A DNA stretch of 64,000 nucleotides from Saccharina japonica (Eukaryota > Sar > Phaeophyceae > Laminariales > Laminariaceae). Position 1 is the first letter of the stretch, and each line of letters starts with the position of its first letter. Location of the stretch: positions 387,289-451,288 of the forward strand of contig MEHQ01003819.1 of the NCBI GenBank assembly GCA_008828725.1, given 5' to 3'. The notes under the pieces are model-generated. The model saw only the letters and a program-made list of their open reading frames with translations. It was not told where the DNA came from and made no database searches. This document shows positions 25,301 to 32,283 of this stretch, piece after piece. Both the position numbers and the translations under genes were made by a program.

Positions 25301-26453
25301 ATTTGGGCAAATAATTTTCGGTAATTATAGTCAAATGGTCACCATGTCCGATTTTGTATGTGAAGGCTTGAGTGCGATCCTCACAGCGATGCATGTTTTT
25401 TGCTTTTTTCATTGTTTTTTGTATTGTACGTATAATATAACCCAGATCCCACATATATAAGACAAACAGCAAACACAAACCAAGTGGATTTCTTACGTAG
25501 TAGGCAGGTGTGGTCGAGAGTTTCAGCCCCTTCTTCGATGCATCCTTTTCTACTTCTTCTGCAAATACTATCCCACCACTACTGCTGTACGAGCACTGCT
25601 GTGTCCCATGTGTCACGTGTGCGTGCGTGTGCGGTGTGTGCTGTGTGTCATAGACCTTCCATACCTTGAGCGCCACAACAATAAACTATTGAAATATATG
25701 ATAAAATGTTTGGCGAGGTCATTAACAAAAATCTCTGAGAACGATCGAGTCAATAGTAGTAATGGTTCCATCATATTTCCGAGTATGTTTTATCCCCAAA
25801 AATGCAGGTGCAGTTTTTAAAATGATATTTGTACTATTATAATACGCAGATATTTCATAACGTCGTGTTTATGTAATACCAGTATACAATATTACATGCG
25901 TATGATACAATATCGCATGTTGTATTAATAGTAGATTCTCGATTTGTCCTTGCGCCACTCCCCTAGGCACGTCCCGGAGGGGAACCTTGTACTATATATA
26001 TGTAAACAAATTAAAAAAAAACAACAGCTGTGAGCTCGAGGATTTCGTCGAAGCTCAGCTTCGCTAGCTGAGTGTAATACTTCGATCGCGCGTACTTACG
26101 GATTTTATATGTCCTCATATAGGATGTACATCCCGTATGAGGGGGACACAATCTGAGGCTGTAGATTTCAGGAAGTGTGTGTCTATTTGTGGGGGGAGAA
26201 ATAATTAATATATGCAGCTTCTACGAACAAACGCAAGCAATGCTTACATGAGGGATGCAGACCACGACCCCAGAAGATGCCCAAGCCCCCGGAGAGAGAA
26301 CACCATCCCGAACGATGCTTCCTGGGTGTCGACGACCCGAGAGATCGCGGGGACCGCCGGTCCTAACGCACTCACGAACACACCCAGCAAGAAGAAGGAC
26401 AGGAACATGGCAAGCGAGGGCACAAGGCAGTTCACGCCACGAGCCGGGGCCAT
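3828..26453 (-). CDS. Major facilitator superfamily transporter, MFSD4/sugar-transporter-like, five exons seen, 3' end missing
   Basis: An integral membrane transporter gene, read on the minus strand from exon 1 at 26453 to exon 5 at 3828. The exons carry phases 2, 0, 0, 1 and 2 at their ends and join into one frame of about 403 codons. Visible in order: TM1 with a GPAVPAISR motif, TM2 with RGLGHLLGS, a cytoplasmic loop with LNDRMNRLG, TM3 (GLGLFSIALAAAG), TM4 (GFCGGAIDAIGNAG), TM5 (MQ then ALHFCFSVGALVAPAAVG), TM6 (VFVAFGLLAMPACLACC), a long polar loop, and TM7 (FFCFLYVGAEVGFGGW). The ALHFCF and LYVGAEVGFGGW signatures are known from MFSD4/Naglt1 and FucP-like sugar permeases, so a hexose or related solute is the inferred cargo. 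TM8-TM12 were not found and probably lie past the left edge. The introns are full of MITEs; intron 1 is about 16 kb. Confidence 0.72.
5307..5556 (-). mobile_element. MITE family 1, complete copy, duplication AACC
   Basis: Flanked by AACC at 5303-5306 and 5557-5560. It lies 148 bp from exon 4 of the MFS gene, in its intron 4. Confidence 0.88.
5705..5987 (-). CDS. MFS transporter exon 4 (TM5-TM6 and start of central loop)
   Basis: The acceptor is CGGCAG before 5987; the exon reads ALHFCFSVGALVAPAAVG (TM5), a GHRK loop and TM6 (VFVAFGLLAMPACLACCL), then a polar Asp/Gly/Ser-rich loop. To join exon 5 in frame it should end in phase 1. The only donor found in that phase is AG/GCAAGG at 5705/5704, a GC-type donor. 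A GT donor further down (GTG/GTATGG) is in the wrong phase. The 5' edge is well supported, the 3' edge is tentative. Confidence 0.66.
6258..6715 (+). mobile_element. MITE family 1, copy enlarged by insertion
   Basis: The left end GACGCTTGCTACGATAGAGG is clear. The middle contains about 150 bp of extra sequence with two copies of a CCAAGTA-x-TTTGTCCCC/TCTGTCCCC block. The right end is decayed (GCAGGTGCACGTCTTCTATA). Confidence 0.65.
7189..7290. mobile_element. Small MITE family 3, diverged copy
   Basis: About 100 bp with inverted ends GTTACGGGGGAACACAGTAA and TTATTTACTATATTCCTCC, and the same centre (CACTAAAACC, then TTTTTACCAACAA) as the better copy at 41572-41676. Confidence 0.7.
7647..7890 (-). 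mobile_element. MITE family 2, complete copy, duplication CCCC
   Basis: 244 bp with termini GAGCAATCCCACAGTAGGGG and CCCCTACCATGGGATGACTC, flanked by CCCC on both sides (7643-7646, 7891-7894). It contains TTTTAGGCTCAATA, GCTCACGTGAGTAACCACCGG and a GAGCTC stem. Same size, duplication length and layout as family 1 but with different ends. Confidence 0.85.
8215..8440. repeat. Long hairpin-forming inverted repeat
   Basis: Two arms of about 100 bp face each other across a short loop (GGATCTTGGGGCA, about 8320-8333). The inner 50 bp or so are almost perfect (CTTTTCATTGGTCAACACAC and its complement). The outer parts match more loosely, out to AGGGCCCGTTTTAACGA and its partner at about 8413-8434. 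Confidence 0.85.
8782..8865 (-). CDS. MFS transporter exon 3 (TM4)
   Basis: A small 84-base, 28-codon exon in phase 0-0, bounded by TTGCAG on the 5' side and CAG/GTCGGT on the 3' side. It encodes GFCGGAIDAIGNAG and ends in APWMQ. This fits TM4 of MFSD4-like carriers, where a glycine-rich helix with D and N is followed by a loop ending in MQ just before ALHFCF. Too short to be recognised alone; its support is the fit between its neighbours. Confidence 0.65.
8982..9512 (+). mobile_element. MITE family 1, copy split by about 230 bp of A-rich DNA
   Basis: The left end GACGCGTGCTACGATAGAGG and right end CACCTCTATCGTAGCATCCG are intact; flanks AGCC/AGCT match at three of four bases. The insert (about 9195-9420) is A-rich, unrelated to the family and not recognised. 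The left end lies 116 bp from exon 3 of the MFS gene. Confidence 0.75.
9581..9852 (+). mobile_element. MITE family 1, copy next to MFS exon 2
   Basis: Left end decayed (AAACGCGCGCTACGATTGAG), right end CACCTCTATCGTAGCATGTG. It carries the variant right half with CCACCCTCAGAA and GTCCTGTATGCAGGTG. It ends 75 bp from exon 2. Confidence 0.75.
9927..10059 (-). CDS. MFS transporter exon 2 (TM2-TM3 loop and TM3)
   Basis: Encodes one base plus 44 codons, ending in phase 0 at CAG before GTGCTA. It contains LNDRMNRLG, the short loop after TM2 that carries the MFS basic/acidic motif, then TM3 (VATAGLGLFSIALAAAG). With the acceptor TAG just above 10059 the phase matches exon 1. A second acceptor (ACAG before 10043) has a better local sequence but would break the phase, so the upstream edge is less certain than the downstream one. 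A MITE ends 75 bp below the donor. Confidence 0.65.
10137..10400 (+). mobile_element. MITE family 1, variant right half
   Basis: Starts CGTGCTACGATAGAGG (first bases lost), ends CTACCGTAGCATGCG. Has the CCACCCTCAGAAAATGTCCT variant also seen at 9581-9852 and 29157-29434. Confidence 0.75.
10469..10727 (+). mobile_element. MITE family 1, nearly complete copy
   Basis: Ends GACGCTTGCCACGATAGAGG and CTCTATCGTAGCATACGTC; flanks TCGA and TCGG match at three of four bases. Confidence 0.78.
10747..11089 (-). mobile_element. MITE family 1, long diverged copy
   Basis: Starts TGGTGCTACACGGTAGAGAT and ends with CACAATCGTAGCAAACG. It has extra internal sequence (AAGCGCAGCGCGACGAGCGA) and a GGTCCCACGCATTTGGGGAC block also present at 6380-6400 in reverse. 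Confidence 0.6.
11137..11385 (+). mobile_element. MITE family 1, complete copy
   Basis: 249 bp, GACGCGTGTTACGGTAGAGG to ATCGTAGTATGCGTC; flanks TTCG and ATCG match at three of four bases. A short piece of another copy (CCATGGGATTGTTCA) precedes it. Confidence 0.82.
11386..11942. other. MFS intron 1, unique sequence
   Basis: No gene recognised. The stretch is not obviously repeated elsewhere in the window and holds only short frames without domains. Confidence 0.4.
11943..12542 (-). mobile_element. MITE family 1, host copy split by another copy
   Basis: Left end CGCGTGCTACGGTAGAGGTG. After the insertion the right end resumes as TTCAGCCATAATGTGCTCTA and finishes GGGGCACGCGTC. Confidence 0.6.
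12271..12502 (-). mobile_element. MITE family 1, nested copy
   Basis: Runs from CAGCATGCTGCGGTAGAGAT to TCGTAGCGCGCGTC within the host copy at 11943-12542. Decayed ends hide any target duplication. The host resumes with the same AATGTGCTCTATCTCT text seen at the right end of this copy. Confidence 0.6.
12717..12966 (-). mobile_element. MITE family 1, complete copy, duplication TCGA
   Basis: 250 bp, GACGCATACTACGATAGAGG to CTACTGTAGCACGCGTC, with TCGA at 12713-12716 and 12967-12970. Confidence 0.9.
13210..13900. repeat. C/G-homopolymer repeat family, decayed copy
   Basis: Contains a GTAAAGACCCCCCCC segment near 13223, the conserved core GGTCATACGACTACGGCCGT at about 13719-13738, and GTTCTTTGCCTCAGCCATTT after a G run near 13820. 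The same core occurs at 18755-18775 and, complemented, in the foldback at 30658-31035. Confidence 0.5.
14095..14230 (+). mobile_element. MITE family 5, partial copy
   Basis: The stretch CTAGACACCTACAACAATAC then GAAACAGGAAATCTGGTCCA matches the left half of the elements at 57065-57233 and 57875-58060. The right end is not clear. Confidence 0.5.
14575..14850 (-). mobile_element. SINE, near full length
   Basis: Reverse-oriented copy: T-rich tail, CTAACTCAGATCCGGGGTC, TATCGCGGGAA, AGCGCTCTCAACAATTG-like segment, and a tRNA-like head with the complement of a B box (GGATTCGAACTCG) near 14803. Confidence 0.75.
15010..15775. repeat. Nested inverted repeats
   Basis: Three pairs of complementary segments: TACGAGCTGGTCTGGCCA (about 15039) with its partner near 15731-15749; TTCGCAGCTCAGTTTTGCG (about 15088) with its partner near 15338-15355; and CAAAGCGGCTCCAGAAAGAA (about 15158) with its partner at about 15260-15282. 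Could be a decayed foldback element. No coding sequence seen. Confidence 0.55.
15776..17148. other. MFS intron 1, unique sequence
   Basis: No gene or repeat recognised. Only short open frames without domains are present on both strands. Confidence 0.4.
17149..17398 (+). mobile_element. MITE family 1, complete copy, duplication AACC
   Basis: 250 bp, GACGCGTGCTACTGCGGTAG to ATCGTAGCATGCGTC, with AACC at 17145-17148 and 17399-17402. Confidence 0.9.
17640..17855 (+). mobile_element. SINE, 5'-truncated
   Basis: Starts near CCCCTATTAATCGTAGCGTG. It contains GTCGACGAGGGAAGAAAG, CTTCTCGCGATGAAAATGCA and CTCTGAGTTACGACC, and ends in GGGATGGGAAATAAAAACAAA. Confidence 0.75.
18183..18455 (+). mobile_element. 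SINE, near full length with tRNA-like head
   Basis: The head has a B-box match (GGGGGTTCGAGCCCCC, about 18224). The body carries GTCGAGAGCGCCTATT, GTCGACGAGGAAAGG, CTGAGTTACGACT and GTGAATGGGATTGAGAT. Confidence 0.75.
18700..18830. repeat. C/G-homopolymer repeat family, short copy
   Basis: Contains CCCCTCCCTTCCCCCCCGAG, the core GGTCATACGACTACGGCCAT, and a C run of about 18. Same core as at 13719 and 30830. Confidence 0.5.
18880..19429 (+). mobile_element. MITE family 1, host copy split by another copy
   Basis: The left half (GAATGGTCGGGCTTCATAAC, GGCCATGGGATTGATCATCG) and right half (GATAGCACTTTGTTTTGCCC to CTCTACGCTGGCATGCGTC) are separated by the copy at 19037-19284. Confidence 0.7.
19037..19284 (+). 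mobile_element. MITE family 1, nested copy, duplication TTAT
   Basis: 248 bp, GACGCGTGCTACGGTAGAGG to CGGTAGCATGCGCC, with TTAT at 19033-19036 and 19285-19288. Confidence 0.88.
19533..20036 (-). mobile_element. MITE family 1, host copy, duplication CAAG
   Basis: Left end GACGCATGCTTCGATAATAG, right end CTCTATCGTAGCACGCGTC, flanked by CAAG at 19529-19532 and 20037-20040. Split by the copy at 19702-19951. Confidence 0.88.
19702..19951 (+). mobile_element. MITE family 1, nested copy
   Basis: Ends GACGGTTGCTACGGTAGAGG and ATCGTAGCATTCGTC, in opposite orientation to its host. The target duplication is not clear. Confidence 0.82.
20068..20313 (+). repeat. Tandem duplication, two units of about 124 bp
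   Basis: Unit 1 starts with TTCGTTTGGCACGGGAGTGC at 20068 and unit 2 with the same text at 20192. Both include CCCGTATTTTGTGTTGGGGG and end TCGGGCCCCCAAAGCGG. Only a handful of differences, so recent. Confidence 0.9.
20870..21075. other. Very GC-rich block inside MFS intron 1
   Basis: About 200 bp of mostly G and C (for example CCGCGGGGGGCCGGCCGGGG) in an otherwise moderate sequence. Open frames through it are products of composition. A second, weaker GC-rich block lies at 23935-24135. Confidence 0.6.
21280..25680. repeat. Degenerate tandem array of about 300- to 470-bp units
   Basis: Recurring landmarks show repeated units. ATCTCCCCG-like text occurs at about 21468, 22043 and 22373; GTTCG(G)AAAT-A-AA-CGG text at 21790 and 22405. 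A clear pair is 24196-24440 and 24665-24905 (GAGCACA-GA-AGCGCAGACAT, CATAAGCACCAGCAG, GGTAACACCGTG), offset about 469 bp. AGACATCAGACAATATGCA occurs at about 24590 and 25032. Short CAG/CTG tracts are scattered throughout. No gene recognised. Confidence 0.65.
26015..26100 (+). repeat. Short dispersed repeat shared with 51735-51820
   Basis: AGCTGTGAGCTCGAGGATTT, then CGAAGCTC, GCTGAGTGTAATACTTCGAT also occurs, with changes, at about 51748-51815 after the same A-rich lead. Family unknown. Confidence 0.6.
26248..26453 (-). CDS. MFS transporter exon 1 (start codon, TM1-TM2)
   Basis: The ATG is at 26453-26451 and the exon encodes 68 codons plus two bases. A short basic N-terminus leads into TM1 (SLAMFLSFFLLGVFVSALGP) and then into the start of TM2 (RGLGHLLGSWSA). 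The donor is CTCAT followed by GTAAGC (intron from 26247). An in-frame stop lies only just beyond the donor (ATG TAA), so the exon must end here if it is real. The hydrophobic pattern with GP-x-VPAI after TM1 is typical of an MFS N-terminus. Confidence 0.7.
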
Positions 26454-26752
26454 TCTACTGTTTTACTGCTGCCTACGTAGCAGGTGGAAATATAAATCGC
26501 ACGGTAGAGGGAAAGGCGTGGACCTGCAGTAGGTTTAGTCCCACCGGAGATTGGTCGCGGTGACGAGTGCTGTAGGGAGCGGGAGCGGTGGATGGGATTG
26601 GCGTAGTGGGCGATGTAGTATGACAACCGCTATTTAGTCGTAGAGTTTGAAAGGAGGTAGGTGCGACGATGTGCGATGATCGGTGAAAGCAACGGAAGGT
26701 GTGCAATGGAATTTACAGTAGCAGGGATAGCGTATATATATATATATATGTC

Positions 26753-27071
26753 CGGTCGCCCCGGTGGTCTAACTGGTAGCCACGAAGCCGGTAGGCCCGG
26801 ATGTCGAGGGTTCGATTCTCCCCATGGAGGTTTTTATTCTCAAATGACACCGTCTGTCGAGAGCGCATATTATAGCGTGGGTAAGCAAGAGTTGACGAGG
26901 GAAGAAAGTGCTGAAATCTTCTCGCGATAAAAATGCAAGGCAAGAACCGTAGTGGGGGAGGAGGGAGAGGAGCCTACTTTGTGACCCCGGATCTGAGTTA
27001 CGACTAGGGAGGGAGAAAGACGGAAGTGCGAAGATAATGAATGGGATGAACAAAAAAAAAAAAAAAAAAAA
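26753..27071 (+). mobile_element. SINE, full length, tRNA-derived head
   Basis: The best copy. The head has an A-box-like GGTCTAACTGGTAGCC and a B box GGGTTCGATTCTC. The body has GTCGAGAGCGC, GTTGACGAGGGAAGAAAGTG, CTTCTCGCGATAAAAATGCA, ACCGTAGTGGGGGAGG, CCCCGGATCTGAGTTACGAC and GAATGGGATG, and it ends in a run of about 20 A. The head does not fold into a proper tRNA, so this is not a tRNA gene. Confidence 0.85.
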
Positions 27072-27081
27072 CGACATTCCT

Positions 27082-27327
27082 GAGTCATCCCACGGTAGGG
27101 GCGCAGAATAATTTTCTGAGCTCCGCACGTGAGGAGCTCAATATCTCACCCGAAACATGACCTCGGAAACATTCGTTCGCGCAATCCGACCAAACCTTCC
27201 AATGCGGTAGTCCAAAAACAAATATACCAGTAAATACATAACAGTTTCCGGTGGTTACTCACGTGAGAAGCACAACCGGTCAGAAAATATTGAGCCCAAA
27301 AGTGGTACTCCTACCGTGGGATTGCTC
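27082..27327 (+). mobile_element. MITE family 2, complete copy, duplication TCCT
   Basis: 246 bp, termini GAGTCATCCCACGGTAGGGG and CTACCGTGGGATTGCTC, with TCCT at 27078-27081 and 27328-27331. It is inserted a few bases after the poly-A tail of the SINE at 26753-27071. Reverse-complement relation to 7647-7890. Confidence 0.88.
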
Positions 27328-28811
27328 TCCTGTATTAATAGTACATGACAAATGGTACTCGGTTCTGCGTGGGAATATTATTGTAGTTACTTTAACACGT
27401 CTGTCGTGTGTCCGACCGCGTGTGTACGTACCTGGTGATATATGGCACTCGGTTTTGTGTGGGAAACTTCTTGTAGGTTACTGAAAAAAACAAGTCTGTT
27501 AGGTGTCGGGCCGACTATGTACGTACGTACGTGGTTGATGCTTCGATTTAAATCGCATGTGATATAGCGGTCGACAGTGTTCTGCGGGTGTGAAATAGGT
27601 GGCGAAATGATGCTCTAGACCAAACCTTACACGTAGTACCACTTTTTGGCTCTTTTTCTTCCCGACCTTTATTTCGCCAACCAAAGAAAAATGCCGTGCA
27701 GCAGCACCAGCGCATATGGCCAACAAAACACAGTACAGGTATGTATTCAACACCTTGTGCGTATCTTTCTCGTATGACGTATCAGGTGTACGTCATACGT
27801 ACGACTCATACGTATCGTTCTCGTACATAGCGCCAGGGCATATCTTATCGTTGATATTTTTGGATCAATAAAAAGAGGCAACAAGGAAATGGCGTATTGT
27901 GCCTGGCAGCCAGATAGATAGTGGCGAGGCACCCCTTTTTGATGATTTTCCGATCTTGGGAACATAGTGGACCAACGTTGGTCTCCATACGAGGGGTACA
28001 CCCATTTGCTTTGGCACTATGTTGCTGATGAGATTATGAACGAGCCACAAAGTGGTACGATAACGTTTGGTTTATATATTAAAGGCGCACCGTTACCTTT
28101 TGTAAATCCAGTAACTTTTACAACGTACCGAAGGCCTGGTCCGGTTTGCCGTTTGCCGCACAACGCTTTGCCTGTGCGGCATGTTTTATTGGCTGTATGA
28201 GAAAACAATTGTGCGGGTCTATTTTTGACGAGGGAGCAAAACAATAGAAATTTAGGTCTGCTTCTCCGCAGGCTAAACATGTTTTGGCGTGCATTTCGCG
28301 GCAGGATATTGTTTTTGAATGTTTTCATTTGTATTGATTTCGTCTTAGATGCTATTTGAGGCTTTTTTCCTCTTTCGGCATAGAGTGCTACTCGTACTTT
28401 TTTTTAATAATTCGATCGAGATTGTTGCCGTTTTATCTTCTCCCTGAGGACGAAGCAGCCCTCACGGGTTACTCGCACATTTTGAGTACGTCGTATATAT
28501 GTACGCATACACGGTTAACAAAAAGGCTCTGGCTGGCCTCCAGGAGCCCCTGCGGGGGGCCGCACAACGAGCTGTACGCCTATTGTAGGCCCTGGTATTG
28601 TGTGCTCTCGGGTATGTGTTACATTTGGGGGGCAATTGTTATATGGTCTCCTACAACAATACCAGGTGCAGTTAAGTGATTCACGCAAAAACTCGAGACA
28701 AGAGCTAACTCATATGGCACACACCAACCTCCTTACAGTATACGCATGTATGCAAGGTATGGGCGGGTGATATTTACATCCACCTGGCATATAGCTTGAG
28801 CAACGATATTA
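27328..28811. other. Intergenic, unrecognised
   Basis: A short tandem-like similarity (GGCACTCGGTT-TGTGTGGGAA at about 27435 with GGTACTCGGTTCTGCGTGGG at 27355) is present. No gene or named element seen. Confidence 0.4.
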
Positions 28812-29060
28812 TAGTGTTTTTTCCCCGTCCCATTTACTGTAGTATCTTCTACCTTTTTCTCCCCCTCTCCTTCCTGTTAAAATACGTAACTCAGATCCGG
28901 GGTCATACCGTAGGCTCTTCTCCCTCCTCCCCCATTACGGTCCTTGCCTCGAACTTTTATCCCGAGAAGACGTCAGCCCTTTATTGCCTCGTCGACTGGC
29001 ACCCAATCGCGCCTACCCACCCTAATAAGCGCTCTCACCAATCGATTTCGGTTTTTTACA
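28812..29060 (-). mobile_element. SINE, 5'-truncated
   Basis: Reverse copy with TTTTTTCCCCGTCCCATTTA, GTAACTCAGATCCGGGGTCA, TTATCCCGAGAAGACG, CCTCGTCGACTGG and AGCGCTCTCACCAATCG. Confidence 0.78.
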
Positions 29061-29156
29061 GTGTCAGTGTATTTTGCTAATATACTTAAAGTTCGACGCA
29101 CCTGAGTTTTTCACCCAGGAAACCAATCCTTATTACTGTAGTAGCAGCTTTCGAGG

Positions 29157-29434
29157 GACGCGTGCTACGATCTAGGGTTAGCATTTTCCGTCTGATATTT
29201 TTTTTTTCTGAAAGACGGGGCTCCTTAAACCCAAATCGCCGGTCTTTAATTATTTTTTATTTGTACTTGGGTCATGGGATTGTTCATCGGGGGGCACATA
29301 TATACGAAGTATGTTTTTTGTCCCAAAATCGGGTTTTGACTACTGCAGGTATAGAGGCATAGAGCTCCTCAAGTGACCACCCTCAGAAAATGTCCTGTAT
29401 GCAGGTGCCACCTCTCTCTGCCGTATCATGCGTC
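29157..29434 (+). mobile_element. MITE family 1, complete copy, duplication GAGG
   Basis: 278 bp of the variant with GACTACTGCAGGTATAGAGG and CCACCCTCAGAAAATGTCCT. GAGG at 29153-29156 and 29435-29438 shows that the variant also makes 4-bp duplications. Confidence 0.88.
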
Positions 29435-29708
29435 GAGGGTACGATTATTGAGAGACCATCGGGCCCGCCGACGACGTGTTCACTATTTAATCGGTTTTGA
29501 TCTGGAGGTCGGGCGATAGATAATATCGTCTCCTAAAACACCAATCTACATAATTTTCAACACTACTAGCCGTATAGACCAAGTCCTTGGCGCACGCTAC
29601 AATAGAGGTAGATAAGCTTTGTGGCCACGCTATGTCTGACGGATTACCTATCAGTTTGCTCTCGATCCCATCATCGTTGAAATGGAATGTAAGTTTTCTA
29701 CACAACAT

Positions 29709-29800
29709 TGACGCGTGCTACGGTAGAGGTGCACAATGTTACAGGGTTTTGTGAGAATCCTCCCTTAAGGAGGGGTATATACAAATATAATTATTATCGT
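29709..29800 (-). mobile_element. MITE family 1, left-end fragment
   Basis: GACGCGTGCTACGGTAGAGG followed by TGCACAATG and the CCTCCCTTAAGGAGGGG stem; the rest is lost. Confidence 0.6.
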
Positions 29801-30184
29801 CTTTGCCTTCCGACAATGTGTACAGGGCATTATGCATTCAGAATGAAAAAGCTGACACAGTTCTTCGAATAGCACCAATCTCGTCCAACCAATTATCCTC
29901 GCCTGCGTGTACTCAATAGAATACACACCCTTTTTGCCCAAATATTGTACCTGCTATATATCTATTCGCCGTGCGTCCTACTCCGCATCTACATTCCACC
30001 CCCACGCCATGGGAAGTAATCCTCCCTCCTCCTCCCTTCCCCCCCTGGCGGCCTGCCGGTCTCGCAGGGCGAGCTTGTATCGGTGCGCTCAGCGTGAGAT
30101 CGCGACCTGGGTGGTCACCGATATGACCTGGAAAAAATGCTTCTAATATCAAATAATACACATATATATTTTGGGGGGGGGGGG

Positions 30185-30338
30185 GGGGGTACTATATACT
30201 CGACGAACAATTTCAATGGCTCAAGTATCCAAACGAAACATATTGCACCACAAAATAATGTTTTTCTGACAACTTAGCCCCGCCACTCAGAAAACGATTG
30301 TGCCCAAAAGTGGGATCGATCTCCGTCGCAGCGCGCGT
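30185..30338 (-). mobile_element. MITE family 1, right-end fragment
   Basis: From ACTATATACTCGACGAACAA to CGTCGCAGCGCGCGTC. It follows a G run of about 18 bases at 30172-30189. Confidence 0.55.
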
Positions 30339-30657
30339 CTACGTTATGTTCGTGAAATACCTTGGGTTTTGTATGACATTGTTTATCGGGGTTCGCACGT
30401 CTGCATTTCTCAACAATAAATAGTGCTTTGAGCGAGGTATTAGACTAATGCACTCGAGTCAAAAGTCAAGGCGATTCTCAGACGAAACAAGTACACAATC
30501 TCCGTCGTATACTCGATATATAGCAAGGTGTGACTTCTGCTGTAGTATATTATTGTTGTACCTGGTAGTCAAACCATTATCCCCCCCTACGTATCGCGTG
30601 CATCCGAGGTGGATATATAGAGAATTCATTCCCTCCGCCCCGCAGAATCGATTTTTC

Positions 30658-31035
30658 GACACCTAACTACCTAAAATGATCAGAATGGAAAAACAATCGG
30701 AGCACTGTGATCGCTGACGATTTAGCAACAAACAAGACTTTTTTTTTTTCCTGAAATTTTCCAAAAACCAATCACTTGGTTTTAAAGACCCCCCCGCCCT
30801 GAGCCTCGGAGGGGGGGGGGGGGGTATGTCATGCACGGCCGTAGTCGTATGACCATAGGCCCTCGCATCCCTACAATGCCGGGACGGAGCACGTTGGATT
30901 TTCAACAAGCGGGGGAGGGGGGGGTCTTCAAAACCAAGTGATTGGTTTTTGAAAAAATTCAGAAAACAACTTGTTGTGTTGTTAAATAGTGCTTCGATTG
31001 TTTTTCTATTCTGACCAATTAAGATAGTTAGGTGA
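30658..31035. mobile_element. Foldback element carrying the C/G-homopolymer core
   Basis: The two halves are complementary over about 150 bp each. Matching pairs include TAACTACCTAAAATGATCAG with its partner ending about 31035, GAATGGAAAAACAATCGGAG with TGCTTCGATTGTTTTTCTATT, TTAGCAACAAACAAG with CTTGTTGTGTTGTTAA, and CCAAAAACCAATCACTTGGT with its near-perfect partner at about 30940-30957. The centre holds the core complementary to GGTCATACGACTACGGCC, so this is the least decayed member of that repeat family. Confidence 0.8.
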
Positions 31036-31104
31036 TGACAAAATACTTTTCGGGCGCCCCTGCCATTAGTATTACATTTATAACTCGAGAAGGCAACAAA
31101 TTCC

Positions 31105-31478
31105 GTTAACCCAGATCGCCCGGAGAGTCTAGTGGTACCCTCGAAGGATGCTAAGATTTCTTTTTCGGGGGTCAATTATCACGTGGGTAAAACGTTTGAC
31201 GTTTGTTTGCTAAAAACAAAAAAAATCGGAATCAACTGCTGAGAGCGCCTATTAATAGTAGTGCTGGTAGGCGAATATCAATGCGAAAGTCGACGACAGA
31301 AGAAAGAGGGCGGAGGAAGCCTTCTTGCGGTATAAGAAATGCAAGGCAAGAACGGTAGTGGAGGAGCGCCTACGTTGAGATCTCGTATCTAGGTTGCGAC
31401 TATTATTAGGAAGGAAAGAGAAAATAAGGGCGAATACAATAAATGGGTTAGAATAGAAGAAGAAAAAAGGCGTCCCTC
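31105..31478 (+). mobile_element. SINE, with diverged head
   Basis: An A-box-like GAGTCTAGTGGTACCCTCG near 31123. Body with CTGAGAGCGCCTATTAATAG, GTCGACGACAGAAGAAAGAG, AACGGTAGTGGAGGAG and AATAAATGGG; tail GAAGAAGAAAAAA. Confidence 0.7.
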
Positions 31479-31644
31479 TTTCGCGAAAAACAAAATCACA
31501 ACCGCCGCCCTCGCATTCATTTATCACGGTCCCCATACTGGTGCACACAGCAATAGCTTCCACCTCCCGAGACACACGATGTTTAAAGTCTCTCCGAGCT
31601 GCGAAACAATTCCCAGAAAATTCGACTGGAGACTTACTTTAGCA

Positions 31645-31765
31645 CTAATCACGCATCATGCAAATACAAGGCACGTATGTTAGTGGGGCTGGAGGGAGAA
31701 AAGCCTACTTTGTGACCACGTATGTATCTTAGTTACGGCTAAAGAGGGAGATAAAAAAAGAAAGG
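31645..31765 (+). mobile_element. SINE fragment, 3' part
   Basis: CAAATACAAGGCACGTATGT, TAGTGGGGCTGGAGGGAGA, TACTTTGTGACCACG and GTTACGGCTAAAGAGGGAGA match the 3' half of the family. Confidence 0.65.
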
Positions 31766-32283
31766 CTAAATATCATAACTGATACGAGCGTCACGGCATA
31801 TCCAAGTACACGATCATACAACGGTAGTACTCTCTGGTAATATGTCATTATGTCACTACTGTCATTGCGAAAAGCTAGCACGTTCTCACGAACAGGAGCA
31901 GAAGGCTTAAGGTATAACACGATGGCCCGTGGTCCAGAAATGGCATGCCATGCTCGTATAGGCCGCGGGCCGCCGTCAGGGTATAGCCCGTGTTCCGAAA
32001 CTGCACATCGCCATATAGCCTGCGATCACAAAAAGGCGTACCAGGTACAGGAGCGATGGGAATGAGGAGCGTGAGCAGGCGGCCGACATTTGAGACCGAA
32101 AAAAACGCCGGAGTCAACCGAGCGAAGGCGCGAGCGAACGTAACCATAGAGGTCGCATTATGTGCACACAGAAAACGAATACGTCATCATTCTGAGTGCC
32201 CGGAACCTGGTACCTGATAGTTTATAAGAAGCAAAATTGAAAAGTGTATGTGACAGACGCCTTCAAGTGGTCAAACTCCCAAC

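Noticed and set aside
25029..25676. 215-codon minus-strand frame
   Set aside because: Lies in the degenerate tandem array; no domain and no consistent frame between the repeat units.
26757..26835. Functional tRNA gene
   Set aside because: A and B boxes are present, but the acceptor and anticodon stems do not pair and a SINE body with an A-tail follows. The same holds for the heads at 18183, 49735, 54205 and 62866.
31875..32147. 90-codon minus-strand frame with hydrophobic N-terminus
   Set aside because: No recognisable domain, and no convincing splice sites or neighbours to support an exon.
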